A stretch of 64,000 bases of DNA from Cepaea nemoralis. Its lineage: Eukaryota; Mollusca; Gastropoda; Stylommatophora; Helicidae. Shown here one piece after another: positions 1 through 10,130 of this stretch. The stretch covers positions 1 to 64,000 of the forward strand of contig JACEFZ010013560.1 in assembly GCA_014155875.1 (NCBI GenBank), read 5' to 3'. The notes beneath the pieces are model-generated. The model worked only from the letters and a program-made list of their open reading frames with translations. It did not search any database and was not told where the DNA came from. A program made the position numbers and the translations under genes. Positions within the stretch are counted from its first letter, which is position 1, and each line of letters starts with the position of its first letter.

Positions 1-974
1 TACGTATCCATCTACAAATATTGTCTATTATGACTAGCTGCTTTTTTCTGTTTAGGAGCCCCGTGGGTATATGCGTGTTAGCATACAGTCTTCTGTATTT
101 TACTTGATGTTAGTATTGGTTCATCTGAACGAACTATTTAGGTTCTTTCTGGATCTAAGTATGTCCTTTATTGATTCACGTAGAGTAGGTTTTTCTTTCT
201 TCTCTAATGTCCCTAGAAACTGGGAACCTGTGGATGAATATAACAAGTCGAGTGGTAAGCGTCCGCCCCTTACTCCTAACTTATGCAAGTGTCCTTCTCC
301 AGCCATAATGACAAGGCTTTCGAAGTCACCATCCGCATAAGACATAAGAATTCACCTCAGTCTAAAACACCCACTAATAATATGTAATGATAAAGGTAAT
401 ACACGCTCATCTATATTCCTATTCTAAAACGATATTTTAATATACCTTATATACATCTATGTTCCTATATAGAATTAATGTAGATCCACGAATCGAAATT
501 AATCCTCAGCCAAGCACTTTATCCCATTATAAAGGAGGATATTTCTTTTCATTACAGGACACATAATTCTATCTTTCCGTCCAGTTGGGGAACACACACT
601 AAACTGACACAAAGACGTGGCCACTCTCTTTAGATCATCTTTGTCCCATCGTCCTTGACATTGCTGGACAAAGCAAATTCAGACTTCATTATCCCTGGTC
701 AGTGGAAAATTCCAGATCTGGGCTTTTCCGTATATCCCTACCTCCAGAACGCAATAGACTGATCCATGATACTGTCTGTCTTTGTAGCAAACTAATTTTT
801 CCACTCTCCAGGTCACCTGTATTGTAGTCGACTCTCCCGCCTTGACCTATATACATATGCGCTGGTCAATCCGTTGTGTTTTATCCTTCTGTTTCATTAA
901 CCCTTCTACTCCCTGGGTATTCGCTGCATACAGTCGTCGATCTGGGATTCACTAACATGCAGCATTTCATGACA
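1..974 (-). repeat. 3' LTR of the gypsy element (truncated by window edge)
   Basis: On the minus strand it begins TGTCATGAAATG at 974, directly after a purine-rich tract. It matches the 5' LTR at 5170-6095 almost base for base. Compared with that LTR it has lost about 80 bp near position 37, where the 5' LTR carries extra sequence at about 5082-5165. The ORFs of 74 and 89 codons inside are duplicated in both LTRs and have no recognisable product. Confidence 0.85.
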
Positions 975-987
975 TAGGCCCCCTCTT
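975..987 (-). other. Polypurine tract of the gypsy element
   Basis: On the minus strand AAGAGGGGGCCTA directly precedes the TGTCA start of the 3' LTR, the expected place for the plus-strand DNA primer of an LTR retrotransposon. Confidence 0.7.
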
Positions 988-1047
988 AAGAGATTAGACC
1001 GCGTCGAATCTTTCTCGCTGTAGGTTTGATTCCCATGATCCACAACC

Positions 1048-1140
1048 CTAATCTTCTTCCTCCGGAGCTGGATGTCTGGATAAAAAATCTGCTCCTACAT
1101 TCTCCTTACCAAGGATGTGTTCCATTGTGAAGTCCAGTTG
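1048..1140 (-). pseudogene. C-terminal remnant of gypsy RNase H
   Basis: The minus strand encodes a 30-residue stretch ending in a TAG at 1048-1050. It contains HILGKENVGADFLSR, the G-K-x-N-x-x-A-D-x-L-S-R signature that closes gypsy RNase H domains. The rest of RNase H and the RT are absent. No integrase follows before the LTR, which supports integrase lying upstream of RT in this element. Confidence 0.7.
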
Positions 1141-1348
1141 CTAGCAACAACGTCCATCACATCCATCGTGCGTTGAGCTTCTGCGAAGTAGCTATTAACA
1201 TCACGTGTTGATGATATGATTGGATCCTCACATGCTCACTTCATTATCTAGTAGGCGCTCTAATTGACACCCTACTATACTACTAACGACTGAAACTAGT
1301 GTTGGCTCCTCGCTCCTGTACGTTCAGTCGACCTACTTTCGACTTGCG

Positions 1349-2401
1349 TCAGCGACGGCTCACAATACAAACGGATTGTCCCATCCTGATTGTAACACTG
1401 CTTCCATGTCCTCTTGGTTTTCCCCGGCTTTTCCTCTGGGGATGTTCCGCCTCGTCCTCGTCGGACCGAGTCGTCTTTCCCAAACCTCCTGGGCTTTTGC
1501 TTCCAGGACCATCTTGGGCGATGTTGTATCTGGTCAGCCAATCTTGGTTGGAGTCCTGGGTAATTCTCGCTTTTCCCGACGTTACCCACCCCTTCTGAAC
1601 TTGGGTACCGGTGAAACTTTCACTCTTGTCCTTTCCCTGACCTGTGATTTCCCTCCTACTGTCGTTGGGTAAATCTGACCTATCCCGTACTGTCCCATAG
1701 GCCCTCCTATGTTGTACTGGCGATCTCTGGTCTTCGTCTGGACTGGTAACCGTTGTCCTAATGGCTGCCATCACCATAAAGTGTGAAGCTTTGCTCCCGG
1801 ATCTCTCCTCATATTTCCTAATGAGATGTCTAGGGAGATTTTTCTTCTCTTCCCCGATCCGTATTTTGTAGATGTTCTTGGACACCACCTTTTCCACAGG
1901 ATAAGGTCCTTTCCATCCTACTTGGAGTATATTGGTCTCTGCTGGACTCCACACTTCCACTTTGTCTTCCACTTTAAGAGCTAGTTTCCTCTTAATTCGC
2001 TTGTTGGGTGGTGCTCTCTGGCACTCCGAACAAGACTTCACCCACCGGCGTACATCTCCGGTCATTCCTGGCCAGCAATAATGGCCGGATATTTGCTGCA
2101 AGGTCTCTCTGACACCCATATGTCGATTCTCGCCTATGATGTGTCCACTCTGAAGAATGTGAGGACGGTGGGTCTCTGGAACCACCCACTGCTCATGCAG
2201 GTTATCTCCCCTCCCAGCTCTCCGATAGAGTAGTTGATTCTTCAGAAAGTACTGTCCCCGTTCTGGTGGCTCAGCACTTCTTTGCAGCTTCCTGTAGCAA
2301 GGATGCAACGTAGTATCCTTCCTCTGGGCAGTATGCAATTCTCCTATCTCCTGAGTTGTCGCATAGTGTCTCTGCCTCTTTTTCCTCCCCTTGAGATACA
2401 C
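1349..2401 (-). pseudogene. Integrase remnant: H2C2 zinc finger plus GPY/F module, core deleted
   Basis: The middle of this 350-codon frame holds an HHCC integrase zinc-binding domain: two His about eight residues apart (SGHIIGENRHMG) and the pair CSEC. Directly after it comes a chromodomain-like GPY/F module (VGWKGPYPVEKVV). In an intact integrase the DD35E catalytic core lies between these two; here it is missing in frame. The first part of the frame is probably in the wrong phase, since the protease frame overlaps it to 2271. Downstream sequence (about 1349-1750) is polar and unassigned. This is a dead pol fragment. Confidence 0.75.
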
Positions 2402-2579
2402 TGACTACTGTTCCCTTGTGGGCTTGCTGTTTGGGCATCCCCAAAAAGACATATTTCGTGCCAATGATCATAGGAAATAAGGAGTCAGATAATACAGCAG
2501 CTGGAATAATGCCCGTGACGTACCTGGATTTAATCTCCACCTTGGCGATTGGCAGCGTCATGGTAACAGCACTCCTCAT
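2271..2579 (-). pseudogene. Protease C-terminal part, frameshifted from gag
   Basis: This frame continues the retropepsin fold after the DTG motif that ends the gag frame: a VTMTLPIAKVEI strand, then LFPMIIGTKYVFLG, which resembles the conserved II-G segment near the end of gypsy proteases. A one-base change near 2620 separates it from gag. It could be a gag-pol frameshift site or simple decay; decay is likelier because a second phase change follows near 2400. Confidence 0.65.
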
Positions 2580-4026
2580 TGCCGGCTGTATCTCTATGGT
2601 CTCCCCTGTAAAGTTGGTCTGGGCTTACTAAGCTGGCGTCCACCACCGCTTCCCCATCCAAACCTGTATCATAGAGACAAGCAACCTGCTGGCCATTGAC
2701 TTCAATAAGTTCAACCACAGGTGGTCTCTCTTGGTCCTGAGTGTCTTTCATCTCCTTGACCGTTTCCTTGCCTTCCTCTTTTGATTCCTCGAGGTTGGTT
2801 ATGCAATTGGCGTGTTTGGCCTTGCATCTGCAGTCCACAATATTATGTGTTGTCGACTGGCAGTGTGTGCACTCTGTTCCCTTCCTAGGTTTCCGTGTGT
2901 CCTTTTTGTTCCTTTCTCCTTCGCCGACCTCAGCCTTGTCTGTGATCACCGATGTAGGAATCACCTTGCATGCTGCGAAGTAAGAACTTTTAGGTTTCGA
3001 TCTGCAGTCTTTTGTGTTGTGGGATGCCGCCCTACAAAATGAACACCATTTCTCCGACCATTGTCGTTTCGCTTGAGAATTCGAGGTGCTCTGGTTTCCT
3101 ACCTTCACCTTCTCTGAACTCTCCTCTGTGTGCTTTATATAAGGTTCCCCTTTTTCTCCTTCCCAGTTTTTAGGTTTCTTTTTCTCTGTTTTCTCCTGAC
3201 TTTTGGATTGTGTACTTAGTTCCTCCGTTTCACCATGTACTTCCACGAATCGTTCCGCCAGCTTATTCACCACATCAATCCGTTCCGCCCCTTGTTCTCC
3301 CAAGAAGGTTCTGAGAGGTTTCGACATTTGCTTTCGCATTTGGTCTACCACCATCATCTCTTCGAGACTCTCATAATCCCTCTGGAATTCTGCCAAGTCC
3401 ATCCATTTCTGTAGATAGGATTTCAGCCTCAGACTGTAGGCGGCGAATAGTTCTCCCGGCTCTCGTCTAGACGATCTAAACTTCTTCCGATACGTTTGTG
3501 CGGTGATGTCATAATGCTTCATCAAAGCTGCTTTTAATTCCTGGTAATTATTTTCCTGTCCTGGTGGTAAGCGTGTGTACACGTCAAATCCCGAACCGAT
3601 TAAACCCTGGGATAGTTTAAGAGCCCATCTGCCCCTATCCAGCCCCATAGCGACTGACATTGCTTCGAAACGAGATGCGTACTGGTCAAAGCGTTCCTTA
3701 GACTGATCGTAGACAGCTAAGGGAAACTTCATGGCATGGTAACCATGTCCACTCATATGGGTTGCACCAGGTGACGAAGAATTTCCTTCCACTCCATCTA
3801 TTTCTCCCTTAGTTTGTGTCTTGAGCTCCAGTTCTCGCATGCGGTATTCATGTTCCCTTATCTTGTGGGCTTCTTCTGCTTCCAACTGGGTCTTTCGCTC
3901 CTCCCTTTCCGCTTGACGAAGTTCTCTCTCTCTTTCTTGTATGTAATCCGTTAGCTCGGACCCAGCTAAACCAATTGCCTCCCCGTTGGCCCTCAGTTCA
4001 GCTGTAGTTACTTTAGGAGTTGCCAT
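2530..4026 (-). CDS. gag: Gypsy Gag polyprotein with two zinc knuckles and start of protease
   Basis: This 498-codon frame is the structural (capsid/nucleocapsid) protein of the LTR element. Residues about 30-75 form a Glu/Arg-rich coiled coil; about 95-270 look like a gypsy capsid region (FDQYASRFE, LMKHYDIT and RKKFRSSRREPGE are typical). Two CX2CX4HX4C knuckles follow, CSFCRAASHNTKDC and CTHCQSTTHNIVDC. Near the C-terminus VACLYDTG is the retropepsin catalytic motif; the frame breaks soon after, so the last 30 residues are out of phase. The start is the first Met after a 480-bp leader downstream of the primer binding site. Intact for gag, so possibly expressed. Confidence 0.85.
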   Translation of the reverse strand: MATPKVTTAELRANGEAIGLAGSELTDYIQERERELRQAEREERKTQLEAEEAHKIREHEYRMRELELKTQTKGEIDGVEGNSSSPGATHMSGHGYHAMKFPLAVYDQSKERFDQYASRFEAMSVAMGLDRGRWALKLSQGLIGSGFDVYTRLPPGQENNYQELKAALMKHYDITAQTYRKKFRSSRREPGELFAAYSLRLKSYLQKWMDLAEFQRDYESLEEMMVVDQMRKQMSKPLRTFLGEQGAERIDVVNKLAERFVEVHGETEELSTQSKSQEKTEKKKPKNWEGEKGEPYIKHTEESSEKVKVGNQSTSNSQAKRQWSEKWCSFCRAASHNTKDCRSKPKSSYFAACKVIPTSVITDKAEVGEGERNKKDTRKPRKGTECTHCQSTTHNIVDCRCKAKHANCITNLEESKEEGKETVKEMKDTQDQERPPVVELIEVNGQQVACLYDTGLDGEAVVDASLVSPDQLYRGDHRDTAGNEECCYHDAANRQGGD

Positions 4027-4486
4027 AGTTACAGCAGATAAGTCAGCACGTTGATCAAAGACACCTCCAAGCAGTAAAGAATACTCACTATAAACCGATA
4101 CTCTACCTAGAACCTATATCATTTATCTATGTCTATTAAATATTATAAATCTCCAACACCATACAGTACATCACAACCACTCTCTCATCCACAAGAGGAG
4201 ATATAGGATAAAGACTTATGTAGACGTGTGACCGTGTGACTAGGTATGTAATGTCTTACCACCTATCCACATTCACTCTGTCTGGAACTTTCTCACTGCA
4301 AAGTCACCAGCCTTAATGAAATGTTTCTACCATAAATGTAATGGCACCATATATCCAATGGACGTCCTTCCATTAAAAGTCATCAATGTATACTTCTATT
4401 TATTCCAATCAGTATGTCCCAACATGTAGGTACTCCGCTATGCCTGTGCCAATATGCAGGTCATATGGGTATAATGTATGTACGTA

Positions 4487-4503
4487 TCCCGCTCGCTCCA
4501 CCA
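4487..4503 (-). other. Primer binding site of the gypsy element
   Basis: The minus strand reads TGGTGGAGCGAGCGGGA four bases after the end of the 5' LTR. TGG at this place pairs with the universal CCA of a tRNA primer. I cannot name the tRNA. Confidence 0.55.
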
Positions 4504-4507
4504 ATTA

Positions 4508-6095
4508 TGTCACTCGTTTAATTCCAGAGAGGAGACTGGACTCAACAAGCACATCTTCAAACTTATTATCTGTTGGGATTATTGACTGACTTTGGTCTAC
4601 ACTCCTCTCTTCTGTCTTCCCTTCCATATATCTACTTCTGTCACTCTCTCTATTATTCTCTCAACACATACTCCGACAACATTTCCTTTCAACATATCAT
4701 AAAAGATTTATTAATAAAGAAAACTATGTCCGGTGTGTGTATGGATATTGTCTGTGTAGTTGCTATTGTATTCTATGGTTGTGGACAGAATGAACTCAGA
4801 ATGTCTATCAGCTGTATCTTCTCGCCAGTCATTCTTCACGATTACAGGACATCACATCAAACAGGACAGAGCTCACCCGGGATGATCCGTAGGCTTGAAT
4901 CTGATGGTAAATCCGTTAGTGAAATGAAAACAAACTGTTCATCACTGATTCACCGTATTGCTATAAAAGTCCCGTAAGTTTATGACTGTGCCCAAATCGG
5001 TTTCATGATATTAAGTATCCATCATCAAAAAAAGAAAACACCACATTGTCAATGTTCTTCCTATTGTCTATTATGATTATCACCATTGTCCTTGTCCATT
5101 CCCTCTACCCTATGTATGCACGTCGTATGTAGGTTGAAGTCTCTGCTTGCCCCACCTTAACATCTTTTTCTGTTTAGGAGCCCCGTGGTATATGCGTGTT
5201 AGCATACAGTCTTCTGTATTTTACTTGATGTTAGTATTTGTTCATCTGAACGAACTATTTAGGTTCTTTCTGGATCTAAGTATGTACTTTATTGGTTCAC
5301 GTAGAGTAGGTTTTTCTTTCTTCTCTAATGTCCCTAGAAACTGGGAACCTGTGGATGAATATAACAAGTCGAGTGGTAAGCGTCCGCCCCTTACTCCTAA
5401 CTTATGCAAGTGTCCTTCTCCAGCCATAATGACAAGGCTTTCGAAGTCACCATCCGCATAAGACATAAGAATTCACCTCAGTCTAAAACACCCACTAATA
5501 ATATGTAATGATAAAGGTAATACACGCTCATCTATATTCCTATTCTAAAACGATATTTTAATATACCTTATATACATCTATGTTCCTATATAGAATTAAT
5601 GTAGATCCACGAATCGAAATTAATCCTCAGCCAAGCACTTTATCCCATTATAAAGGAGGATATTTCTTTTCATTACAGGACACATAATTCTATCTTTCCG
5701 TCCAGTTGGGGAACACACACTAAACTGACACAAAGACGTGGCCACTCTCTTTAGATCATCTTTGTCCCATCGTCCTTGACATTGCTGGACAAAGCAAATT
5801 CAGACTTCATTATCCCTGGTCAGTGGAAAATTCCAGATCTGGGCTTTTCCGTATATCCCTACCTACAGAACGCAATAGACTGATCCATGATACTGTCTGT
5901 CTTTGTAGCAAACTAATTTTTCCACTCTCCAGGTCACCTGTATTTTAGTCGACTCTCCCGCCTTGACCTATATACATATGCGCTGGTCAATCCGTTGTGT
6001 TTTATCCTTCTGTTTCATTAACCCTTCTACTCCCTGGGTATTCGCTGCATACAGTCGTCGATCTGGGATTCACTAACATGCAGCATTTCATGACA
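4508..6095 (-). repeat. 5' LTR of the gypsy element
   Basis: About 1.59 kb. On the plus strand it begins TGTCACTCG at 4508 and ends CATGACA at 6095, so the ends form the inverted TGTCA/TGACA expected of an LTR. The right 930 bp match the partial LTR at 1-974. The lower boundary is set by the primer binding site and the TG, not by alignment, because the other LTR runs off the window. Several ORFs inside (for example 4573-4977) are not recognisable proteins. Confidence 0.75.
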
Positions 6096-6140
6096 CCATA
6101 TGGGATAAAACCCGGTGCAATGTAGTCGACCCTGGTGACT
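6096..6140 (+). mobile_element. SINE-C 3' fragment, target of the gypsy insertion
   Basis: CCATATGGGATAAAACCC and the following GTCGACCCT block match the 3' parts of the SINEs at 25010-25250, 40487-40712 and 63710-63935. The left half would lie before the window, separated by the gypsy element. Confidence 0.65.
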
Positions 6141-6151
6141 TTTTTTTAATT

Positions 6152-6405
6152 AAAATTCGCATATCCTTTACAGGACATCGCTGTCAACAGCAGCATCTTT
6201 CAGCTGTCTATTGATTTCTTGGCAAGATTACGCTCAGTAGTTTGCCATTGCTTTCTGAGCGGCCGGCTCAGTTATCCCGCAAGTCACCAGCGGGGGTCGA
6301 ACCGCCTCCAGCTCTCGCCCGCTACGAGACTCTGCGTGATAAACGGAATTACGGAGAAAGTGTTGTAACCCCTCGGCCAGAGAGACAGGCTGTCGATTGT
6401 TAAGC
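6152..6405 (-). mobile_element. SINE-B, tRNA-derived
   Basis: Read on the minus strand it has a tRNA-like head with a B box (GGTTCGACCCC), then the core AAGCAATGGCAAACTACTG, CTTGCCAAGAAAT and the end CCTGTAAAGGATATGC. Sister copies: 19176-19419, 26068-26325 and 41392-41625. The core resembles the 3' modules of RTE-mobilised SINEs in other animals (from memory). Confidence 0.75.
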
Positions 6406-6469
6406 GACTTTTAAGATACGTTGATGACGATGATGCCGATGACAATGATGACAACGATTTTGTTTTTCT

Positions 6470-6515
<46 letters not shown>

Positions 6516-6516
6516 A

Positions 6517-6579
<63 letters not shown>

Positions 6580-6583
6580 GTGA
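6470..6583. repeat. (GAT)n microsatellite
   Basis: About 38 copies of GAT with one A interruption. Open reading frames of polyhistidine and polyserine across it are artefacts of the trinucleotide period. Confidence 0.95.
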
Positions 6584-6804
6584 TGATCTAACATTAAGAA
6601 CATTCATTTTCGTTGTTCTAAGTGACAACAATATTGTCATTGCCGCGTGAGTTTGGAAACAGCTTGTGCCCTCAATTAACCGCTTTATCAACACAAGTCA
6701 CCGCTCGTACGTGTGAAAACGTGTTCATATCAGATCAGTTGGATGCCTCACAATCCAAGGACGCAGTTTTCTGTATTATACTGAATTCCTATAATATTCC
6801 TTGA

Positions 6805-7172
6805 AAAAGCTATTGGAGATGTGGTTTTATAGAAGAATGCTGAAAATTAATTGGATAGCCAGAATGAGCAATATATACATTTTGAGGGAAGTTAAATAGC
6901 AAAGACAAATTATCACAAACATCAGAAAGAAACAGTCATTTGTTTGTTTGTTTTTTTGTTTGGGCTACATTATGAGAAGACAAAAACTGGAACATGTGAC
7001 AACGGAAAGAATTGCGGAAAGAGATATAGAGGAAGACAGTGTGGGAAACTTCTTGACAGACTTGTGTCATGGCATGGAAGGAAGTCAACACACGAATTGA
7101 TCCATGCCATCGGAGATCGCAATTTGTAAAGAGGCATGATCGCCCACGCCAGCCGGCAAGGCACTGGATTAC

Positions 7173-7210
<38 letters not shown>
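6805..7210 (+). mobile_element. RTE-like LINE 3' end with (ATG)n tail
   Basis: Broken frames translate to the C-terminal tail of an RTE-like ORF: a methionine-tryptophan region, then LLDRLVSWHGRKSTHELIHA and AIGDRNL. The end is the conserved CACGCCAGCCGGCAAGGCAC followed by about 13 GAT repeats. 5'-truncated, non-coding. Confidence 0.7.
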
Positions 7211-7227
7211 CCAGTGACCGAGATATA

Positions 7228-7351
7228 CAGGGTGTATTTTTAATGACTGTGCAGTGATTGAAAATATTGCTGGTCCAAGTTTTGTATTCACCTATTATGT
7301 TGCATGCACTTTACAGAGGGTGAATACAAAACTTGGACCGGCAATATTTGC
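7228..7351. mobile_element. Tc1/mariner-like fold-back MITE, 3' truncated
   Basis: An inverted repeat (AATATTGCTGGTCCAAGTTT against AAACTTGGACCGGCAATATT) with a short loop. It is a relative of the full element at 51527-51687. The left end follows TA; the right end is cut where a LINE tail begins. Confidence 0.7.
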
Positions 7352-8025
7352 AAACACTCAATCAATCAATCAGGTGCCGTCTCCATATTGAAGGTTGGCT
7401 GCAATTGATCTCTATCACTGTCTATCTCTCGCCCTGATTGTACATTCTGTCAGGCTGATGTTAGTACATCTCTTGATGTTATCTTCCTACTTGTATCGTT
7501 GTCTACCTCTTGCTCGCTTGCCCTCAACCTTGTCCTCCAGTATGGTTTTTATAAGAGTGTTACGTCTTTTAACGTGGCCGAAATATTTCACTTGCCTCCT
7601 CTTTATTTCTTTCATAAACTCTCTGCATTCCCAGTTTTTCTAGATCCTCTGCATTTGATTGTTGTTGTCTCCGTGAAATACGACATATTCGTCTGTATAT
7701 CCACATCTCCAGGGCGTCTATGCGACTTTCTAGTTGCTTGTTCAATGTCCAGGCTTCCGCGCCATACATTAGCGTTGAATATACGTAGCATTTGACAATT
7801 CTCATTTTAATGCGTTGTTAAACTCTCTAGATGTTAATACTGATTTCATACCGTTGAAAACATTTTTTGTCATTCCTGTTGGCTTTTTGTTTTCTATTTC
7901 ATCTCTGCCACCATCTGTTATTATATGTCCAAGATGGGAGAAACTTGTTACTTGTTCTAGTATCTCCCCGTTTACTGCGATTTTCATTGATGATCTCTCC
8001 TTTCCACTGCTAATTATCATAGATT
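7352..8025 (-). mobile_element. RTE-like LINE 3' end, second subfamily
   Basis: The minus strand encodes two frames of an RT C-terminal region: SFSHLGHIITDG, then a frame with YSTLMYGAEAWTLNKQLE and MWIYRRICRISRR. It ends with a (TGAT)n tail (AATCAATCAATCA on the plus strand at about 7356-7373). The same subfamily is at 19476-20149. Truncated at its 5' end and broken by frameshifts. Confidence 0.75.
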
Positions 8026-8079
8026 TAAAAAAAAAATAAAATCAAACACTGCATAGTCATTAAAAATGCACCTGTGTCA

Positions 8080-8340
8080 TAGACGAAACAATTATGCTAA
8101 TTGAACATTTGTCCCGAAGCAGTATTCTGCCATGGGTCTATGATATGATTGCGCCGTCACATTTTGTAGACTGGGGAGGGCAAGGAGGAATGGGTGGCCA
8201 GTCTATCCCTCACTTTGGTAAGAGACGAGCCCATACGTCGAACTTGTGCTCCCGACCGTGCTCGTGGCATTACCTGCGCAGTTCGCTATCAACTGTGACA
8301 GCTATGCTAATTGAAGAAAGGTGAAAATTAACTGATTAAG
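8080..8340. repeat. Interspersed repeat shared with 37890-38250
   Basis: Segments such as CTACAAAATGTGA and CAGACCCAT recur in reverse orientation at 37980-38100. No coding potential. Possibly a MITE; termini not resolved. Confidence 0.4.
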
Positions 8341-8594
8341 TGCCATGAGATGATAAATCGTCTTTAACGACTTCCATAATCTGTCTTGGGTTTATATATC
8401 AGGAAATGTTGTAATTGCAAAATGTTGTCTCAATTAAAATATCAATAAAGTAGATTTTCGTAAGCAAACCCCTTTAATGTGATATATAATGCAACATGTC
8501 CGCTACCATATTAACAACATTTATGTCATAATTGTGACACACCCATATTTCCTATTTTAGCCATCAAGTTTTGTTCCATCCAAATCTAGTGTGT

Positions 8595-8935
8595 GTTTGG
8601 CACTGAATCTGTTAAAGCAGCCAGAAGAAGAATGAAAGACCAATGAGCAAGTCCCAAAAGAAAGACATGAAAACCGTAAACTGATTAGAGAAATTAGTCG
8701 TAGAGGGTGTCAACGTTCTCTGGACACGTTATAAGAAACGATAAATGAGAGAACTTGGTGACAACAGGCAAGATTGAGGGTAAAAGAACAAGGGGAAGGC
8801 AGAGAAGTACATATCTGGATGACTTAGTCATATGGCATGGTCGAGACAAGACCACGGAGCTGATCCATAACTTAGGTACCTGATAACGAAACATGGCCAC
8901 CCACGCTTATTGGCATGGCACACGATGATAGAGAT
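8595..8935 (+). mobile_element. RTE-like LINE 3' end fragment
   Basis: Decayed copy of the sequence also seen at 16413-17005: the AACTTGGTGACAAC and GGCATGGTCGAGACA blocks and the terminal GGCATGGCACACGATGA. All frames contain stops. Confidence 0.7.
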
Positions 8936-9384
8936 GAATGAAATAAATCAAACCTCGGCTTTCGTTGTCTTCGGTTTTCGTTAGTTTCGATATTCGTCGA
9001 TTTTTTCCGCGAAAAATGTCTCGGTTTTCGTCGATTGCCTCGGATTTCGCCGGTGTGCCCACGTGACCTCGCTGCTAATTTTGCGAAAAAAAGGGACCCA
9101 TGCGTTCTTCTTCTATTGGCGTTGTTTTTTGTTGTGTGTGCATCACTTGCTAATAATAAAATATAAAATATGAGAGTGGCATTAAGATTGCTGAAATCGG
9201 CCCGCATGTACAGGAAGCCGCCAAACAGGTTAAACAAATATTAGACAGCACACAGCCCTGATGGACTCCTTGCTTAATGTCAAACCAATCTGATGTCGCG
9301 CCATCTCGCTATGATTTTATATATACAAGAAAGAACAGAAAGAGAAATATATCAGATGCAAGCGTCGTCATCATTATCATCATC
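8936..9384. other. No gene seen
   Basis: Contains a stretch rich in TTTCG motifs (8950-9060) and a 121-codon minus-strand ORF without recognisable features. I see no support for a gene. Confidence 0.4.
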
Positions 9385-9765
9385 AACATCACGACACACG
9401 GGTGTAACCCATAAGTGCTCCGTTCTACTCCTAACTCAAGCCTGAGTCAAGATAATCTCAGCTCAGTGCACGAACTCCGTGCACCGGCGAGAATCCTGAT
9501 ATACTTTGGGTAGATTTTAACTCAAAATTTTGCCCGGGCAGCACCGTTAGGCTACTCTTTTGTTATTTCCAACTGCCAAGGGATTTTTTACATGCGCAAC
9601 AATACACACGGGAGTCCAATCTCACTACCCAGAGACCAGGGGAAATTTTGTTACTAGAAGTCCACGTGAAAAAATCCCGGCCTTCACCGGGGCTTGAACC
9701 CGGGACCTCCAGCACTCAAGGCGGACACCATACCTCGAGACCATTCAGTCGTCCCCCCCCCCACT
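9385..9765 (-). mobile_element. SINE-D, tRNA-derived
   Basis: On the minus strand it starts with a tRNA-like head: A box TGGTCTCGAGG and B box GGTTCAAGCCC. It ends GTGATGTTGATGATGATAA, an (ATG)-type tail. A second copy with a perfect TSD is at 60708-61121. Confidence 0.8.
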
Positions 9766-9779
9766 CACATATTAGATTA

Positions 9780-10000
9780 GAGACTGGCAGATGAGCTGAG
9801 GTGGCCAGTACCCTTCATCGTCACCTGTCCATCCCAGAGAATTCCCATAAATTGATTGGTAGCTATTTTTAAGAGACTGGGTGCACCCCAGAGCAGTCCT
9901 GGTTGGAAAAAATAATCCTGCCCCTGTTGGGGTCATACCCTGGTACTGTCTTGGAAGGCAAATGCATTAACTACTACACCCATGCGGCTCTGAGAAACAG
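9780..10000 (-). mobile_element. tRNA-Gly-like SINE
   Basis: The minus strand reads GCATGGGTGTAGTAGTTAAT, an A-box region like tRNA-Gly, then a TTCC-type anticodon loop and a degenerate B box GGTATGACCCC. It continues without tRNA 3' pairing, so it is a SINE rather than a gene. Confidence 0.55.
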
Positions 10001-10130
10001 AACTCACCAAAAATAATTTAGTTTTGTTGAGCGGCCTATTTACAGTTTTTGTAGATTTGCTTTAGGTGTTAGCTCAGCAGCAGTCACCATCATCATTCTC
10101 GTTACAAACGTCGTCGTCATCATGGTCATG

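Larger units (their letters stand above)
1..6095 (-). mobile_element. Internally deleted Ty3/gypsy LTR retrotransposon, GMR1-like domain order
   Basis: Near-identical direct repeats (1-974 and the right part of 4508-6095) flank an internal region with gag, protease and integrase pieces, all on the minus strand. The order along the minus strand is gag, aspartic protease, integrase zinc finger, integrase GPY/F module, then the end of RNase H next to the 3' LTR. Integrase upstream of RT/RNase H is the copia-like order known for the GMR1 group of gypsy elements; that assignment is my inference. The reverse transcriptase and most of RNase H are gone, as is the integrase catalytic core, so the copy is non-autonomous. 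About six substitutions over some 930 bp of shared LTR indicate a young insertion. The right flank (6096 on) is SINE sequence, so it inserted into a SINE. The left end lies outside the window. Confidence 0.85.

Noticed and set aside
2600..2640. Programmed gag-pol frameshift in the gypsy element
   Set aside because: The break lies after the protease DTG motif, not at the gag-protease junction, and another shift follows.
4573..4977. 134-codon ORF in the gypsy LTR as a host or env-like gene
   Set aside because: It lies inside the LTR and shows no recognisable domain.
6284..6694. Poly-Ser and poly-His ORFs
   Set aside because: (GAT)n microsatellite.
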